DNA from: Maylandia zebra
Lineage: Eukaryota > Chordata > Actinopteri > Cichliformes > Cichlidae
Length of the DNA stretch: 64,000 nucleotides
Assembly (NCBI RefSeq): GCF_041146795.1
Contig: NC_135180.1
Span: forward strand, 33,658,794-33,722,793
Reading direction: 5' to 3'
The notes beneath the pieces were generated by a model that worked only from the letters and a program-made list of their open reading frames with translations, was not told the origin of the DNA and made no database searches. Shown piece by piece: positions 1 to 14,500 of the stretch. How positions within the stretch are numbered: the stretch's first letter is position 1; each line of letters starts with the position of its first letter. Made by a program: the position numbers and the translations under genes.

Positions 1-3000
1 AAATGAAGAAAGAATAGGCCAAACCCGAGGCACAAACAGTTATGTCTGAGTAGTTCCTGTTCTGCTCAATTAGATTAAAAAAAAAACAAAAAAACCTTAA
101 CCTAAGGTAAACTATCAATCCTGTCTCTGGAGCTGTACTTGTTGGTTGTTGAAGTTATCTTAGACACCACTGAGATGGATTCAATGCCATACATTACACT
201 AAAAGTCAAATTTTAAGCTTTCCACTTGGCTAAATTAATTTACCGCGTGGACATTCATCCACACTAAACACTGATAATACTCTTACATCTAATAGTAACA
301 TGTTGTTCATGGACATCTGCTACACACAGTAGGTGAAGCCAGCCTGATGCTGAAGAAGAGCTCAGTTATCTCAAAAAAAGCAAAGCTCTCTTTACTGCAA
401 ACCTTCTGCTTCACCATGACCTCAGCTCTCTGTCACAGTGCAATAACATAAACACATTTTGTGTTATATTTAATCGTGAAATGAGGTCAACCTTCCCATC
501 GCTATTTCAAAGTAACTGAGAAAGAATGTAAACACCATTACTGTGAAGTATATACTTAAAGAAGGTTTGATGCTGATTGGCCAGTGTTTTAGGTCAAAAA
601 TCAAATGGTTAATGTTCGGTTAAGGAGGGCATGTCAACGTGAAGTGACCGAAAACAAGCAGGTTGCATTTCCTTTGAATACCAGCTATTGTATATTACAT
701 TATTACAGTGACTCTCACCGCACTGTCCGCTTAAATGGCCATTTCTACCTCTGACAGGCTCTTTAAAATACACAGTTCTGGCTGACCTTGTGACTCACTT
801 GGAGAACGACACAGAGATCAAGCATGTGAATGAATGTTTATCCCAGGAACACTAAAGTAAAGGGGCTCTCAAAGGGTGATGCTGAATGCAGCTAGCTTTT
901 TTTGTGTATCAGGCGGATTGAGGGTAGATGTGTGTTGGAACAAACAAAACTACTCTTTCAGCAGTGGTCAAAGCTTTTGGTTGTAGCAGTACTGCCTTTC
1001 CATTAGACACAGCATATATAAGTGCAGTCCTCTTGCATTGCTTTGGCTGCCGCTTTTGCTTTTTATTCCAAAGCAAATATTATGTCTCATCAATTTTTTC
1101 TAATCCCATTTATTTATTTATTTTTATTTGGGTAATTTTTTCTCACCCTATTTGTGTTTACACAGCTACAGAGAAAGTAAATTGGATTTCACTTCCTTCA
1201 CAGTGAAAAACCAAAGACCACACAGTACAAAATGGTGATTGAATATCTGGTAATAGGAATCTCTATAAATTTGAATGTGTAAATTTCAGCCTCTCGCTCT
1301 GATGACAGATTTAGAATTTATCCTTCGAAATGGGCTCCGTCATTATCTGTTGTTTGTAACTCATCACTTTTCCCATGACAGCACTGTGAAAAGGACTTCG
1401 CTTTTACAGCTGAGCACTCAGGAGAGGACTGATACAGAAAAGTATGTAAGCTTCAATTCTAGGTTGACATGCATACAATTTCTGGAGTGCTTTAAATGGG
1501 TTTCTTTGTAGGGAATGTTTTCTAGGGTTACAATAATTATTCACAGATGGAAAAAAATAAAAAGTGGTGAAAACCTCTGACAAAAGTAGCAAAAATGATT
1601 AGGTTTTATTATAAAATGAGGACATCCTGTTAATTATTGCCTATAATGTGTGAACAGAACTTCTCGTTTATTTAAAATTAGAGGTGAGGCTACTCAGTCA
1701 ACACCTTGTATTTGCACAGGGCTGCAATGTGAAGTTTAAATTAAAAAGTGTTGCTGACGAGAGATCTCTTCCTAATAAGGCGCAGGTGATTGTTTTTAAC
1801 AAAACACTGGGAAATTAAAAGGCACTCAGAGAGTGCATCCACCTGGCAAAGCTAAAACCTGCCTCGCACTTTTAAAGTGATCTGCACCTAATTTAGTGAG
1901 TTCTCTTTCCTGTCAGTGCTCCAAGTTTCCAAGTCTGCTTCATTGCTTTGGCTTAATCTTTCTGATAGACATATGGCACTGAAAATGTACCTCGATCCCA
2001 ACTTCAGCCTCGGTTTAAGAGAAAAAAGCTTTAGCTTTCCTAAATCAGCTAAACCGTTCGTCCGACTTTAAAGCAGTTTGAAGCAAACGTGAAGTCCCGA
2101 ACTCACAATGAATACTTTTAGTATATGTCTATGTTTAATCCTCAAGAACTTCAAGAATTACCAAATCTAATTATATGTAAAAAGGGAAATGATGTGTCAG
2201 CAAAATTTGAATGTTGGCTTGCTCTTAATTAGGCGAGCATCTTGCAGGGTGGCGTGTAGTCTCCTTAATTATCTCTGCGCGCGCTAAGTGTACTGTGAGA
2301 CTAAATCTTAATAAGATGGGATGAGATTAAATTTTATTGATCTCTGTGGGGAAGTTGCAGCGAAAAATAAGAGGATGGTGTGCTCATATATGTGATATGT
2401 TAAAATAAATAAGCTTAAAGGATCATTCAGATTTGTGCCAAACTGGAATTATAATAGCTCTGGTGGCTGATATTACTAATTATGTGGCATTCACTGTTTT
2501 CATTTCTGAGAGTGTCTCCGCAGGTTGGTCGAGGCTACTCCAAAGAAAAAACATTCACATGGTGGAAAATGGAAAATGTGGATGTGGTACTTTAATTATT
2601 TGATGGATTACAGGGAAATTTGCTCTGTTTTCTTCATGTATTTTGTTTTATTGTCATATTTCTCACTGTCCATTAGCTTGATTCTGCCAGAGGTTTTGTC
2701 CCGTTATATGCAAGGCTTTCTTCCCACTCCCCCAAATGCTCAGTAATCTATAATTATCTGTGGTCTTTACCCTAATACGTAAAAAGTGCTGAAATTCTGA
2801 GATAACTTATTATATCATTTTTATAACATTAGCAGCCTCAGACACCAAACAGCTAGACAACATCAGTGTCAAGAAAATGTGCCAGCTGCTATAAAACTGT
2901 CTGCCTGTAGTTTAAAAAGGTCTGAAAAGAAATATAGAATACCCAAAGACATTAGCTTTTTATGCCACATCAAACCTATATTACCTGCATTACCTTCAGT

Positions 3001-6000
3001 GCAACTCAACCTCTAAATGTTAAAAGTCAGAGAAGTCAGAGATTTGAGTGTTTTATGCAAAGAAGCCTTAATGTAGCCTTAGCCTGCTAGCTTGCAGCTT
3101 AGGGGAGTGTGTTGCTGAGTTTTTCTTTCTCTTAACCAACAGCTTCTTTCTTCTTTTCTAACCTATGCAGCAGCGTAAGACCTGATGGCAGGTGTTTAAA
3201 TCAACATACTTTCCCTTTGACATAGCTGCTGAAAGTGGCTGTAGACTTTTAATCTTGTTAAATGGATTATGTAGCTTAAGAACTAGGAATTTTCTCAACT
3301 GGTGAAGAAACTTGATATAATATATGGAAATATCTAAAGGAAATACAATTCAGGACTGTAAACATAACTGATCAGTAATGAAAAAAGCACCCAGACAGTT
3401 TAGCACATAACTTGGGCGTAGCCTTCTAATTGAAAACACCAATCATATCACTCTATGTCAGACATTGAAATCAGTTTTTTTCTGTCCTACTTAATCTTAA
3501 TCAACATAAAGCTGCCTGTCATTAATCCTCTTTTTCTTCATTCACTCAGATCAATGTTTCCTTTTCCTGAGCAAAGATGGTAATTAATCCCCAGTCCAAC
3601 AGAGCCTTCAGGCATGACTATTTGACAAAGACCCTAATCAATGCTTCTGCCTATTCTTCTACCTTTAGTAAATGAATAGCTTTTCTTTTTTTTATCATGT
3701 TTTACATTCCATCGAGGGAATCGATGATTCATATAACAGCCAAATAATTAATGTTTGAGCACAATCCCTGAAGAAAATCTGAACTGTTGCAGAACAGTTT
3801 TAGAACTTCGACCTGGGAGCTCATAAATGTGGTTGGAAGGGGTTTGAATTGATATGCTTCCTATTATGCTTATTAGAATTATTTCAGTAATAAATGGTCT
3901 ATACGGGTGTCTTTTCACTTCATTGCCCCCCCACCCATTGACTCACCATTAATGACATTTCTGAAGAACGATGAATAATTGATGTTATTACTGAAGAAAC
4001 TTATATGGGAGAAGTGGAACTCGGAGGAATCAAGCAGGCTGAAGACTGGCAAGGCTAGAGTAGCCTGGGCACAACAGATAGGGAAAGGGCTAAAGGAGTG
4101 AATGGGCTACTGCCTATTTATCAAGAGTAAGGTGCATGAAATTGGCTCTTAACCTCCCAGTTAGAAGGTTTAATTAGAAATCATGCTTTTGCTACAGGAG
4201 GGGGAAGAGCGGGGGTGAGTTGTCCAAACAGGGTGATAAATGACTTGTGGGACAGGAGGCTTTGGAGAGATGGGAGGAAACAGCTTGGTGAGAGTGAAAT
4301 GTGGGTGACAGCTCTGGTCGAGGTAGGTGGTGAGACAACGGGTCGAGGCAAGCAGGAGATTGCAGCTGAAGTGCAAACGGCACCTCAAGAGCTGTAAGGG
4401 GTGTTATCGACACAAACAACCCGCAGGGCTCCCAACTAAAGAAGCTGAAATAGTGGCACACAATTTGGATGTAAGAGCAAAAATATTTATACATGAAATA
4501 TGCTTTCAGTTCTTAAGAAAAGGCTTTGAAAATGAACTGAAAGGTCTGCTACCAAATATTTTGTTGACGCTGGAATTTATTTTATGGGTATGTTTTGCCT
4601 CAACTATCTGAACCACAGATATGCTTTAAAATGATAATATTCAAGAGCTGTGACAATTATTGCTTCCTATAAACCTATACCAGTGCATGAGTAAGGCTCT
4701 TATTCAGACCCAGTGATAATAATGTGTTACAAGGTTACCTAACCAGGTGTTGGTGTGAGCATGGATTGCAAAAACATATGACTCATCCCTTGTACTGTGG
4801 CATTAAAACAGGCAAGGTGGCAGACAGCAGTGTAGCTGAATGCACACGTCTGACCCAGGGACACAGATGCTCAATAAAATTAAAGCAAGGCAGACTGCAA
4901 ATGTTTTATTCAGTCTTTACAGGGCCACCTCCCCATCAAGTAGCCATGTACAGTTGTGCAGTGTGTTTCTTTTTCGCTTTTTAAGCCTTAAGGGTCATAA
5001 AATTTCTGCTGGCAACACTCAACAGTTATTTCTGCTGATTGATTTGGCGTGACATTTAGACACACCCTTTAAAGGACTGGAGCTGTGTGAGCTAAAATAG
5101 GTCACAGCCTTTATGCCAGCACAGTGAGACTTTCTGCTGAGAGCGAAGAGAATGAGCGCACTGCTTAAACCAACATCCTGTTCAAAACCTGCTCTGTGTT
5201 TAAATCTTGCCTAGGGCTTAAAATCCTACTAATGGAGCAGGCTCATGTCAAATAGATGGAGAAGACAGTATGAGGGATTAGAGGGTCTGATGGGAAAAAT
5301 GTGGTGCGCTTCTAGATACTTTGTCTACACGTTGGAGAAAACTTTTTTTTTCACTTCTTGGAAACACGTCCCAAATCGAGCCTCTCCAGCACTGAGCGAG
5401 AGACGCCTCTGATCTTGCCACAGTGCGCATCGTGTGAAAAGGTCGGTGACTGCAAAAGGGCAGACTGGTTTCAAAATACAGTGAGAATGGGAATGACTTT
5501 TTGTGCCTCAAGAAGTAAAGCTCCAGCATTTCTGTGTAAATCTACATTCAATACTAAAGTATTTATCAGATAATAATTCCATCTTTCTTTCTTTTGTTTT
5601 AGCCAGTTTCAAGCCATATGTACAATCTGCCTGATGATTGCATCTGCAAATCCAAGCTGATATTCTCTCATTTCGGGTAGGGATTATACTCCCTTGAGGA
5701 TGTCCTTATGAACAGCTGCAGACACTGCTAACCCCTTGTTGTTTTTTGCTTTGCTACTTTCTATAGTGTGCATGGAAAGTGTAGTAGCCACAAGTCCCCT
5801 CGGACGCCTGTGCGCTCAGAAAATAAAGATTTCATTCAAAACTGGAAGCTCCTAACTGATTCTACTTGGGCTGTTTTTCTACCTCATTTGTTATCATTTG
5901 ATATGCAGAAGTGCCTGAAGTAATTTTTTTGTAATTATAAATGGACAAACCTGACAGTGCTTATTTTTAATGTGAGGACCACATCATGGTTCATCAGTTA

Positions 6001-8425
6001 ATCTCTGCAGTGTGAGCTTAAAAGTCAGAGGCTGTGCAAAAAGGCTGATAGTAAACTTGCAGTGCAAGCCTTCACAACATAGAAGGTTAATAAAAAATGC
6101 ACAGGGGCTCCCGAGCTTTAATAACAGGAAGCAAATGATGTAAATTACATAAATAGCACAGCTGGTTTGGCATCCCACTAATTCTCCTCCAACCTTGTTC
6201 CGCCCGTACTTAACTCTACCTTCACCAAAAAATAAATAAATAAAAATAACTTAATGTACTTCATCATTTAACGGCAGACATATCCTTGAATCAATGCCAA
6301 ACAATAATCTGTGAGTCTCATATCAAACAAAACCTCCAGCGGTTAACTCTCGGGCAGCGATGACTAGGAGGAAAGCTGATATACAGTAAATATCTAACTC
6401 CCTGAACTTCACCACTTTCTAATTATATTAGGATTAATTGGCATGGTTCTGAGGGTGTTAGGGTATTAATGTACAGCACACCTTGTTGGATGGACCCTGG
6501 ACTCTGTTGAAAAGCCTGTTAATTAGGCCTGTGGTTAGGTGTGATAAAAAAGGGAGCAGTACATAAACAGGACCCAGCAGAGGAGGGATGCATAGGTCAC
6601 CTGCTACTGGACCCCCGACAGCCTCTGCCTGTATCACACAGGGCCACATGCTGCTCCTCCGTCTCCAGGAAAGGCTGACAGGGAAACTTCACACAGAAGA
6701 GCTACAGCTACACCTAATCTTCTACCTGTCCGACTGATTTAGTTAAAGGCGTATTTCCCCGCCAACTTCTTCAGTATGTATCTGCACCGTGCAGAGATCT
6801 AATGTCTGTCATAAAGTTAAACATCGGCAAGCCACATGGAGATTTTTAATGAGACTTTTGTGCTCATTTCACGCACAATATCTGTCCTTTTTCCTTTTTT
6901 TCCCTGCTGGTCTCTGGTCTTTTCCTCTATCCTTCAACAGGGAGAGAAGCTCTTACCATCAATCAGCCTTTAGCTCCTGTGGACTGAGACAGTGTCACGC
7001 TGGGCTCTGTGTGTTGCCAGATAGGACCACTGTGCCCTCAGGTTACCCTTACACTTCCAGTTTGACACCCCTGATATTTACTCGCTACAGAGAAAATTGA
7101 AAAATACATGGAAGTTTGAAGTGGGCACACAGGAGTCAAACTTTTGAACCGTGTTTTCTATCAGGGTTAGGAGCCAAAGAGGCTGTTTCTGTCAATCATT
7201 AATTGCAGTCCTTTACAGCCAGAACTTTTCAGATGCAGTCAGCGAGAAACTGTTTTATCGAGAACAGTCATCTGGTCCGTAGAGGCTGTCATGATGCATC
7301 ATTTAAAGTGAAAAAAAAATTGGATTTTAGTTGTTGTCACAATGAAAAGCAGTCAGTGGGATAAAGTGAAATTGCCTTATTGTGAACAAGAACATGAATG
7401 TCTCACGCTTAGAGCGCAGGGACAGAAATCTGAGGATGGAAAAATGTATGTCTATAATGTCAGTAAGATGAGTTTATTTTTGCGTATGCAACATATTTCC
7501 TTCGCATATGGCCAAGCAAATGCTGTTTAGTTGAGTTTGGATTCAGAATGATTAGCAGATTAGTGCCAGATGGTCTAAGAGGCCAAGTGAGTTTCAAAGG
7601 TAAAAGAGAGTAAAACATGCACATTATTAACCAACACTGATGCAAATGCACTTTGACACTGGACACAATCTCCTTGTGATTAGTTGCCTCAGAATGCAGT
7701 CCAAACAGTTATTGCATCTCAGTCCACTGATTATCCCGGCTAATGTCTCTGTCCCTCAACTTGTGGAGGAAACTATCCAAAACTAGACATCACCATCATC
7801 GATCTGGGAAGTACATCAAGCTGTAGTCAAGCTGTTTTGGTTTGAGTAATGCTTCTAGTACATATACAGCTGGATGCCCAGAGAAGTCAATACAGGGGGC
7901 AGTGGTATCAGAATTTACTTGCTCAGCTACTTAACTTCTCAGCCTCTGCTGAACCCTGTAATGTTCCCATCAATACATACAAAAGCTGTGCAGCCAGACC
8001 AAGAGATTCTTATTTTAACCCATGTATTTGAAATTCCATACATTCATTTTTTTAAATTGCAAGTATATCAGGTTGACATTTGAGGAACAGAATGCAGGTT
8101 ATGAATAAAAATAGTAAAGAGGATGTAAAATCTTTCCCTGTTCAGTCTTCTGGTTCAAATCTTGCTTTGTTTGTTTTTCCTTTTTTCCACTTAGTTGGCC
8201 CACTTTACATTACAAGGTATACATGAATCTTGGATTTACTAAAAACATAAGCTTCCCCTTTTTTGCTCATTTGATTTGGTTTTTGTTTGATTAATTTGGC
8301 TTCATTTTGCAATATAACTAAGGTAAAATATCCGACCTTGGGTTTATACATGACAAATCTCACAAATGCACGATTCTGAGGATGTGCAAACACAGCTGCC
8401 AACCTTTCAAATTATTAGAATGAAT
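1..8425. other. Gene-free AT-rich DNA with two candidate conserved blocks
   Basis: I see no exon, RNA gene or named repeat here. Blocks at about 2,200-2,370 (CTTAATTAGGCGAGC, CCTTAATTATCTCTGCGCGC) and 6,330-6,660 (TTAGGATTAATTGGC, CTGTTAATTAGGCCTG) are rich in homeodomain-type TAATTA words in a higher-complexity context, as in vertebrate enhancers. Conservation cannot be tested from one sequence. Confidence 0.3.
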
Positions 8426-8722
8426 TCAGTGCCAGAACTCATCCACTGTGGAACAGCTCCATGAATGCTTTCCAATGGTAAAACCTTTGCAGCATGTTTG
8501 TCCAAGGTGCAACTTGAAAAACTGATTTGGCATCAGTTTTCCAGGGCAAACCAACTGGAGGTAATCAGCCCCCCACTTGTCTTCACACAACATGCAGCCC
8601 ACTGATTGCTCCTCCTGATCCGCAGTTATTTTCAGCCTGTAGAATCTCTCTGTGGCGCTGTTGATGGGCCTCCTCGAATGCACATTCCTGATTCTGGATG
8701 GACTATCTGTGGTGCTTATGTG
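8426..8722 (-). other. Unexplained coding-like open frame
   Basis: An open frame of nearly 100 codons, with about 50% GC in an AT-rich setting, including NSATERFYRLKITADQEEQS and CMLCEDKWGADYLQLV. It ends in TGA. There is no ATG at the start and no family I know. It lies just left of the SINE at 9 kb. Confidence 0.2.
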
Positions 8723-8955
8723 TCATCAGAGAGGGCCGTGGATTTTCTGTCCTTCCATTTACGGATGCTGAGTTCTAATTGAAATTGTTTGTCACACTCA
8801 GGAAACTTTGGATTTTGTTTTTTCTCAGTGTTTTACACAGTGTGAGTGTGAGCTTTTATGGTTGAATAATTATATATTGGGTGGGGGGGGCTCACTGAAT
8901 AGTTTCAGTAGTGCCCACCCAACACTGTGGCTGTTAAAGCCCTTTGTTTTTTCCA

Positions 8956-9293
8956 AAACATCCATCCATTCTCTTCCGCTTATCCTTTTCATGGTCACGG
9001 GGGAGCTGGAGCCTATCCCAGCTGTCTTTGGGCGAGAGGCAGGGTACACCCTGGACAGGTCGCCAGTCTGTCGCAGGGCTAACACAGAGAGATAGCCTGC
9101 CCATGGGCAGTTTAGAGTTACCATTTAACCTATCCCCACTAACTGCATGTCTTTGGACTGTGGGAGGAAGCCAGAGTACCACACAAACACAGGGAGAACA
9201 TGGAAACTCCACACAGAAAGACCCCAGCCTGATGGTGGAATTGAACTCCGGACCTTCTTGCTATGAGGCAACTGTGCTAACCACCGTGCTGCC
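8956..9293 (-). mobile_element. tRNA-derived SINE, full length
   Basis: Read on the minus strand from 9,293, it starts with a tRNA-like head (GCACGGTGGTTAGCACAGTT, a Pol III A-box region) and a degenerate B box near 9,245 (GGAGTTCAATTCC). The body contains GTGTGGAGTTTCCATGTTC and CTGGCGACCTGTCCAGGG, then AGGCTCCAGCTCCC. It ends at the TCCATCCATTCTCTTCCGC stretch (plus-strand spelling), a signature tail in fish genomes. The strong open frames on both strands here are by-products of the repeat. Confidence 0.85.
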
Positions 9294-9649
9294 CCAAATT
9301 TTGTATGCATATTTTGTACTGCACAGTTTATCATAGGTCATTATTTACATTTGCAATTAACAATAACTTACCTGAAATTAGCACAAAGTACGTGTCTGTC
9401 TCTGTGCAGTTTCTTAGTTCTCTGAGACATAGTTAAGAGCTCTAAACTGCATTTGAGTGAATCTCTGGCAGTGGAGACTATTGTAAAGTGCACTGCGACA
9501 ACATTCTGGCTGACAGGCTTTATTCTTGCTATAGCACCACTCCTGCGACCTGTCTTACCCACCTACACAGTGACACACATTCTTCACAGCTCAGTCTGGC
9601 TTCTGTTTTGACTGAATTCAGCAGGCTTGAGTAATTCCTCGCCCAATGT

Positions 9650-9654
9650 TCATT

Positions 9655-9687
<33 letters not shown>

Positions 9688-9696
9688 ACATTTGTT

Positions 9697-9743
<47 letters not shown>

Positions 9744-9750
9744 ACATTTG
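9650..9750. repeat. Duplicated compound CA microsatellite
   Basis: A unit of TTCATTC, (CA)n, CGCACACGCACACATTTG occurs twice head to tail (about 9,650-9,694 and 9,695-9,750). The copies differ mainly in CA length. Confidence 0.9.
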
Positions 9751-11490
9751 TATGCAGGCAAGAAGTGATCATTAGCTACATCTGGTGATCCTTCCAGCTG
9801 AACAGAAAGTTGTTTATGGGAATACAATATCCCAAAGCACAGACACCAAAAGATCTTGAAATGTCTTCCTTACTGTGTAATTTGAAAAAAGACACTGTTT
9901 TAAACGTATGTGTCTGCCCCAAATATAACCTCAAACTATTCAATAGTTCTTCTCCAACTGTGTTTTCTTGCTTTTTACAATCCTCTGAGCTAGAAGTCTT
10001 TTAAGGTCAACTATTTGTTTCTTCTGACCGCTCTTTTCATCCTTCTGTCAGAAAAAATTTTTTTTCCTGCTCTCTGGATGTATTTCAGAGCAGCTGAAGA
10101 GATATTACTTTGCAGTCTCCCTATAATACAGTATATCATCACATTTTCTTGGTTGGCTTAATTGTACTTTTACTTGGTGACCACTGTGTCATTTGGATTT
10201 TTTCTATTCTATGCCTCGGCAGGTTGTGTGTAACAAACCAGCAATCTAAGTTACATGCACATTATAAATACCAAACTGAAAGTGTGAGGGCATAAAAAAA
10301 AAGATTTGTGTTCTACTCATGCACCTCTACTGGGCAGTCTTTACACCGACGGCTGCAGGAATCAAAATAAGCAGAGACACATCTGGTGATAAAGGTCATG
10401 GAGGAAGGAAAAGCACATGAGGGATGTTACTTACCAAAAAAAGAAAACAGCTTTCAAAAAAACTTCATACAGGGCTGTCCATAAACAGAAAATATAAGAA
10501 GTGGCTGATCAGTAGATACAAATTTTGACACTCTAGTATTTAAAGGATTAAAAAGACAATTAAAAAAAACCTAGCTGTATTCAAACAGCTCTACCTTATT
10601 CATTTCATGCAAGCAGTTTAGACTTTCTCAGGGGTACCGTGGTTTGGAAATCTAATTATAGAACAACACAGCTAGTTGCTGCAGGGAAAGGGAGCTGCAA
10701 TGTCCAGCAGACATACTACACTAATATGTTCATAATCCTCACTGACTTCCCAAATGGTAATGGTACAAACAAATTCAGATACACTGAAGGTGTCTGTTTT
10801 TTTTCATGTCTCATAAAACATGTTCAGCAGATCGACTGTGTTGTTCTGCTTGCTCAGTTGTTTTCAGCTTCATGTTCATGTAATGTGTTAATGGGTTTTA
10901 TACGTCTTTTGTGTTCTTCCATTACTGTGAGCTTGCACAGTACCACCAGTAAGACTTGTTATTTCCAGGGTACATGCAGTTTAGTGTACATGGGGAAATA
11001 TTTCATGTGAAGAAATAGCCAGTGGTTCAGACGTCGGTAGCATTCAAACTAATTTAACTCTGCTCCATTCTGCACACACTTGTTTTTTGGGAAGGAGTGG
11101 GGAAGTTCTGCACAAACGCACACTTTTTCTTTATATTTGTGAACAGTGTTTTGTGGGGCTTTGTCTTTATTGAACCATCTTTTATGTTTCTTCCAGGCAA
11201 CACGTGTTGCAAAAGCAGTACTTCACGTTTGATCCTGTCACTTGATTACATTTCCTGCTTTAGTGCACATTTTAAATTTCCATTTAAAAAAAAGAAAAAA
11301 AAACAGTCAATGCTGTCGGGGAAAGTGGTGTAATTTTTCTGCCCTTGTCAATAAAGAAGCGATGCAATAAAAGCTGATGGAAGTAGTTCTTTTGAATGGA
11401 CTGCTTCTTCTTGTACAATAAACTTTACCACAGAGCCATTGCAAGACTCTGCTTTACCTGAAAGACACATTCTCACACACACACACACAC

Positions 11491-11549
<59 letters not shown>

Positions 11550-14500
11550 AAAAGAAAAATAACACAGACTTAATGGATGACGCAGGCCTGTAATCATCTC
11601 CCCCTGATGACCTTCTGTTCGTCAGCCTTCTCTCTTTACAAAAACCTTATAGAGTTCACAAGAATACAGAAGCCATATAAAATACTTTCAAATCCCTTAA
11701 TGTCATTTTAGCCAGTATACCAGACAGTGATAGAAGGTTTTCCCAATGTATTAAATTCACCATTTAGAACTTCCGCAGCCACTCATAATCCACTCCTGTG
11801 TTGTCCATCTGTGTGCTCACTATGTTCCAAATTCTCATCATTTTGCCAAAATATGACAAAATGTTGCTGCTTACATGTCAAGCTATTGCTTTGATCAAAG
11901 CTCAAAAGCTCAGCCAGAAATGGGATATTTAGCCATATTTGAACAAATCTATGAGTATCTGCAACATACTGAGATGGAAAGCTGACAGGTTCTGCATCTG
12001 ATAACAGCTTGAGCTTGGTTTTAATTTCAGAAATGGATTTCCCATCATTTTAATGCTAATGTCACAGCTATGCAGACTTTACTTGCATTGCACCGATAAA
12101 GTCTTAATAAAGGCAAATCAAGATAAACCTGCTGTGCAGACATATAAGCATGCAGTGAGAGTGAAAATGGAAAGCCTTACAGACACTATAGCAGCCAGTC
12201 CTATAGCTTTACTGAATTTAAATTCAACAGCTCAGACTCATTCTTGCTTTAAGCCATGTGGGATACCACGGGGTACCACACTGGCTTTGATCAAACAGAG
12301 CAGGAATTAGCCTGAGTTAGCACTACTTGGCCTCAAGTGAAAACACATAACAGTGATTACACTTTATTTAAACAACTGAAGGGATTGGAAATGTTACTTT
12401 ACTTGGACCTGGACTGATTTCTTTATCTTCTCAACTTCAATCTCTTGCTTTGCTGTCATGTTTGGAGCCAGAAGGCTTGATCTGCCTCAGTGGTGGTGAG
12501 AAATATTCTCTTTGAACAGGTTCTACCTAGTGTCAGCAGCTACATTGCATGGATTTGCTTATGGCTTGACTTTTTATGCTTAAACTTGAGCTGTGATCAC
12601 TAACTTATTAGACAAAAAACAGCATGCATATTAGTCAGACCATTTTAACCAACCTGAATAAATTTTGCGTTGGCGATAAGATTCTTGTGTGTGTGCACTG
12701 CCAAGTCGATTAAGCTGAAACTTCAGTATAATGAATGCAATGGGGAAAAAACGACTTATGACAATAACTGAGGCTAATCCAGGAGACTAAGAATAATTAA
12801 TTTGTACAGAAAATCCATAACGTCAGTTGTGGAGAAGATTACTAAGACTTCCCATTTATTGGTTGTCACTCTTATTTGGTGTCTGTTTGATGACACTAGA
12901 TTGGCACATCAGCTGTTTACAGATGCATGTGTTTTATGGGGTCATGTGGCTTACAGTTGCTGTTCTTATTGCAACGAGAAATCCTTAAGAATTCAGAGCT
13001 AGCCATATCAAGCTTTCCATCTTTACTCTTACAATACAAAAATAAAGTCAAACTAACAAAGACTGTAAATCATGTTTAATTCCAGGCCCACACCAATATT
13101 TGTTTATCTGTTGTGTCAAATGAATATAATGCTGGCTAAATGCTCATATTTACTGTGATGGAGTGCTGAAAAGAATGAGAGAATAATGAAAAACAATCCG
13201 AGAATTTCTTTGATTCTCTGGTACAAAGACGAACATGAATAACAAATACAATTAAATAGCAAACCAAAAAACATTAGCGTGGGTTAGAGTTAGGTAACTG
13301 TTGTTTTAAACATGAATAGTGACGCATCATTTCATCGGTACATCCCTAAGATGTTCCATTTACCCACATAGTGCCTTCACTTTTACCATTGTTCATCAGA
13401 TTTTCACTGCTGCTACATTTTCACACCTCTCCTCTCAGTTGTTTGTATCATTGTATTAATTTGCATTAACTTGCATGCAATAATAATATTCTGTTTTTGC
13501 TTCTTCTTTTCTTCCTCATTAGAGGGACAAAAATTTTGTGAACATAAAGACTCCTTAGAATATCCTCACTTAAGTAAATCACGTTTGGTCTTCAAAATGC
13601 TCTGAAGCTGTGTACAGTAAGCATGTCAATGTTTTTTATAAATACAGGTTTGGCAACTGTGTACTAGTTTTCAGCTAAACACAAAAATGGATGACTTTAA
13701 ATATAATAAAAAAATATGCACATAAAATCAGCACATTTTTAACTGTACATGTTGTTGTTTGGCTTATTTTTGGCTTATTCTTTTAGTTTTGATTTAGCTT
13801 GCAGTCAAGCAGATTAATTGTTTGCAGTCCCATCACAAATAGGTTGCCAGGAGGGTTTGTGTATTGACCCATCAAGAAAGCATCTCTCAAATGTAAGCAG
13901 TGAAATATCAGAGTTCACTGTGCAGATGAAAAATTGGGGGATTTCTTCCATCAGTCAACTAAAGCTAGAGAGAGGTGCTCTGGTAAATGAGAGGTAAATA
14001 AAAGAAGGATATTTGCTCAGGCTGTTATTTTTTCCTCCTTAGTAAATTACCAACTAGAGGTTTTTGGGTAAAGTCAAACCTTAGCTTGGTTATTAAAAAT
14101 CGTTTTTGCTCTCTGTTTTATCTGTTTTGCTTCATAAAATTATTTTAAAACATTATTGGCTTCAGGAAAACATGGACCTGTCAGCAGCACTTTTCTTCAA
14201 TATGATACGGTCCTTTCTCTTTCCTGTCTCCTGCTGCTCCTTCCTACACCTACATCACCTTTTCTTGACACTAGATAATACACTGACAGCCCATTACTGC
14301 TTATCACATTCTGTCCTCCTTAATCAGTGATGCCACAGCCACATCAGAATATCTTATAATGAAATTTCAGCCCTTTTCTGATAGAAGCTTGGTCACATCA
14401 TTAAAGCACAATCAGAAGTTTTGCCTAACCCTTTGATAAAAGTGTGTCACTGACTTACCTGATTTTTGCTGAATACAAATACAAGCAGCAACTTGGATAA

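Noticed and set aside
8870..9336. Overlapping open frames up to 130 codons
   Set aside because: They are by-products of the SINE at 8,956-9,293.
11348..11542. Open frame reading IYIYIY
   Set aside because: Translation of a CA/TA microsatellite.
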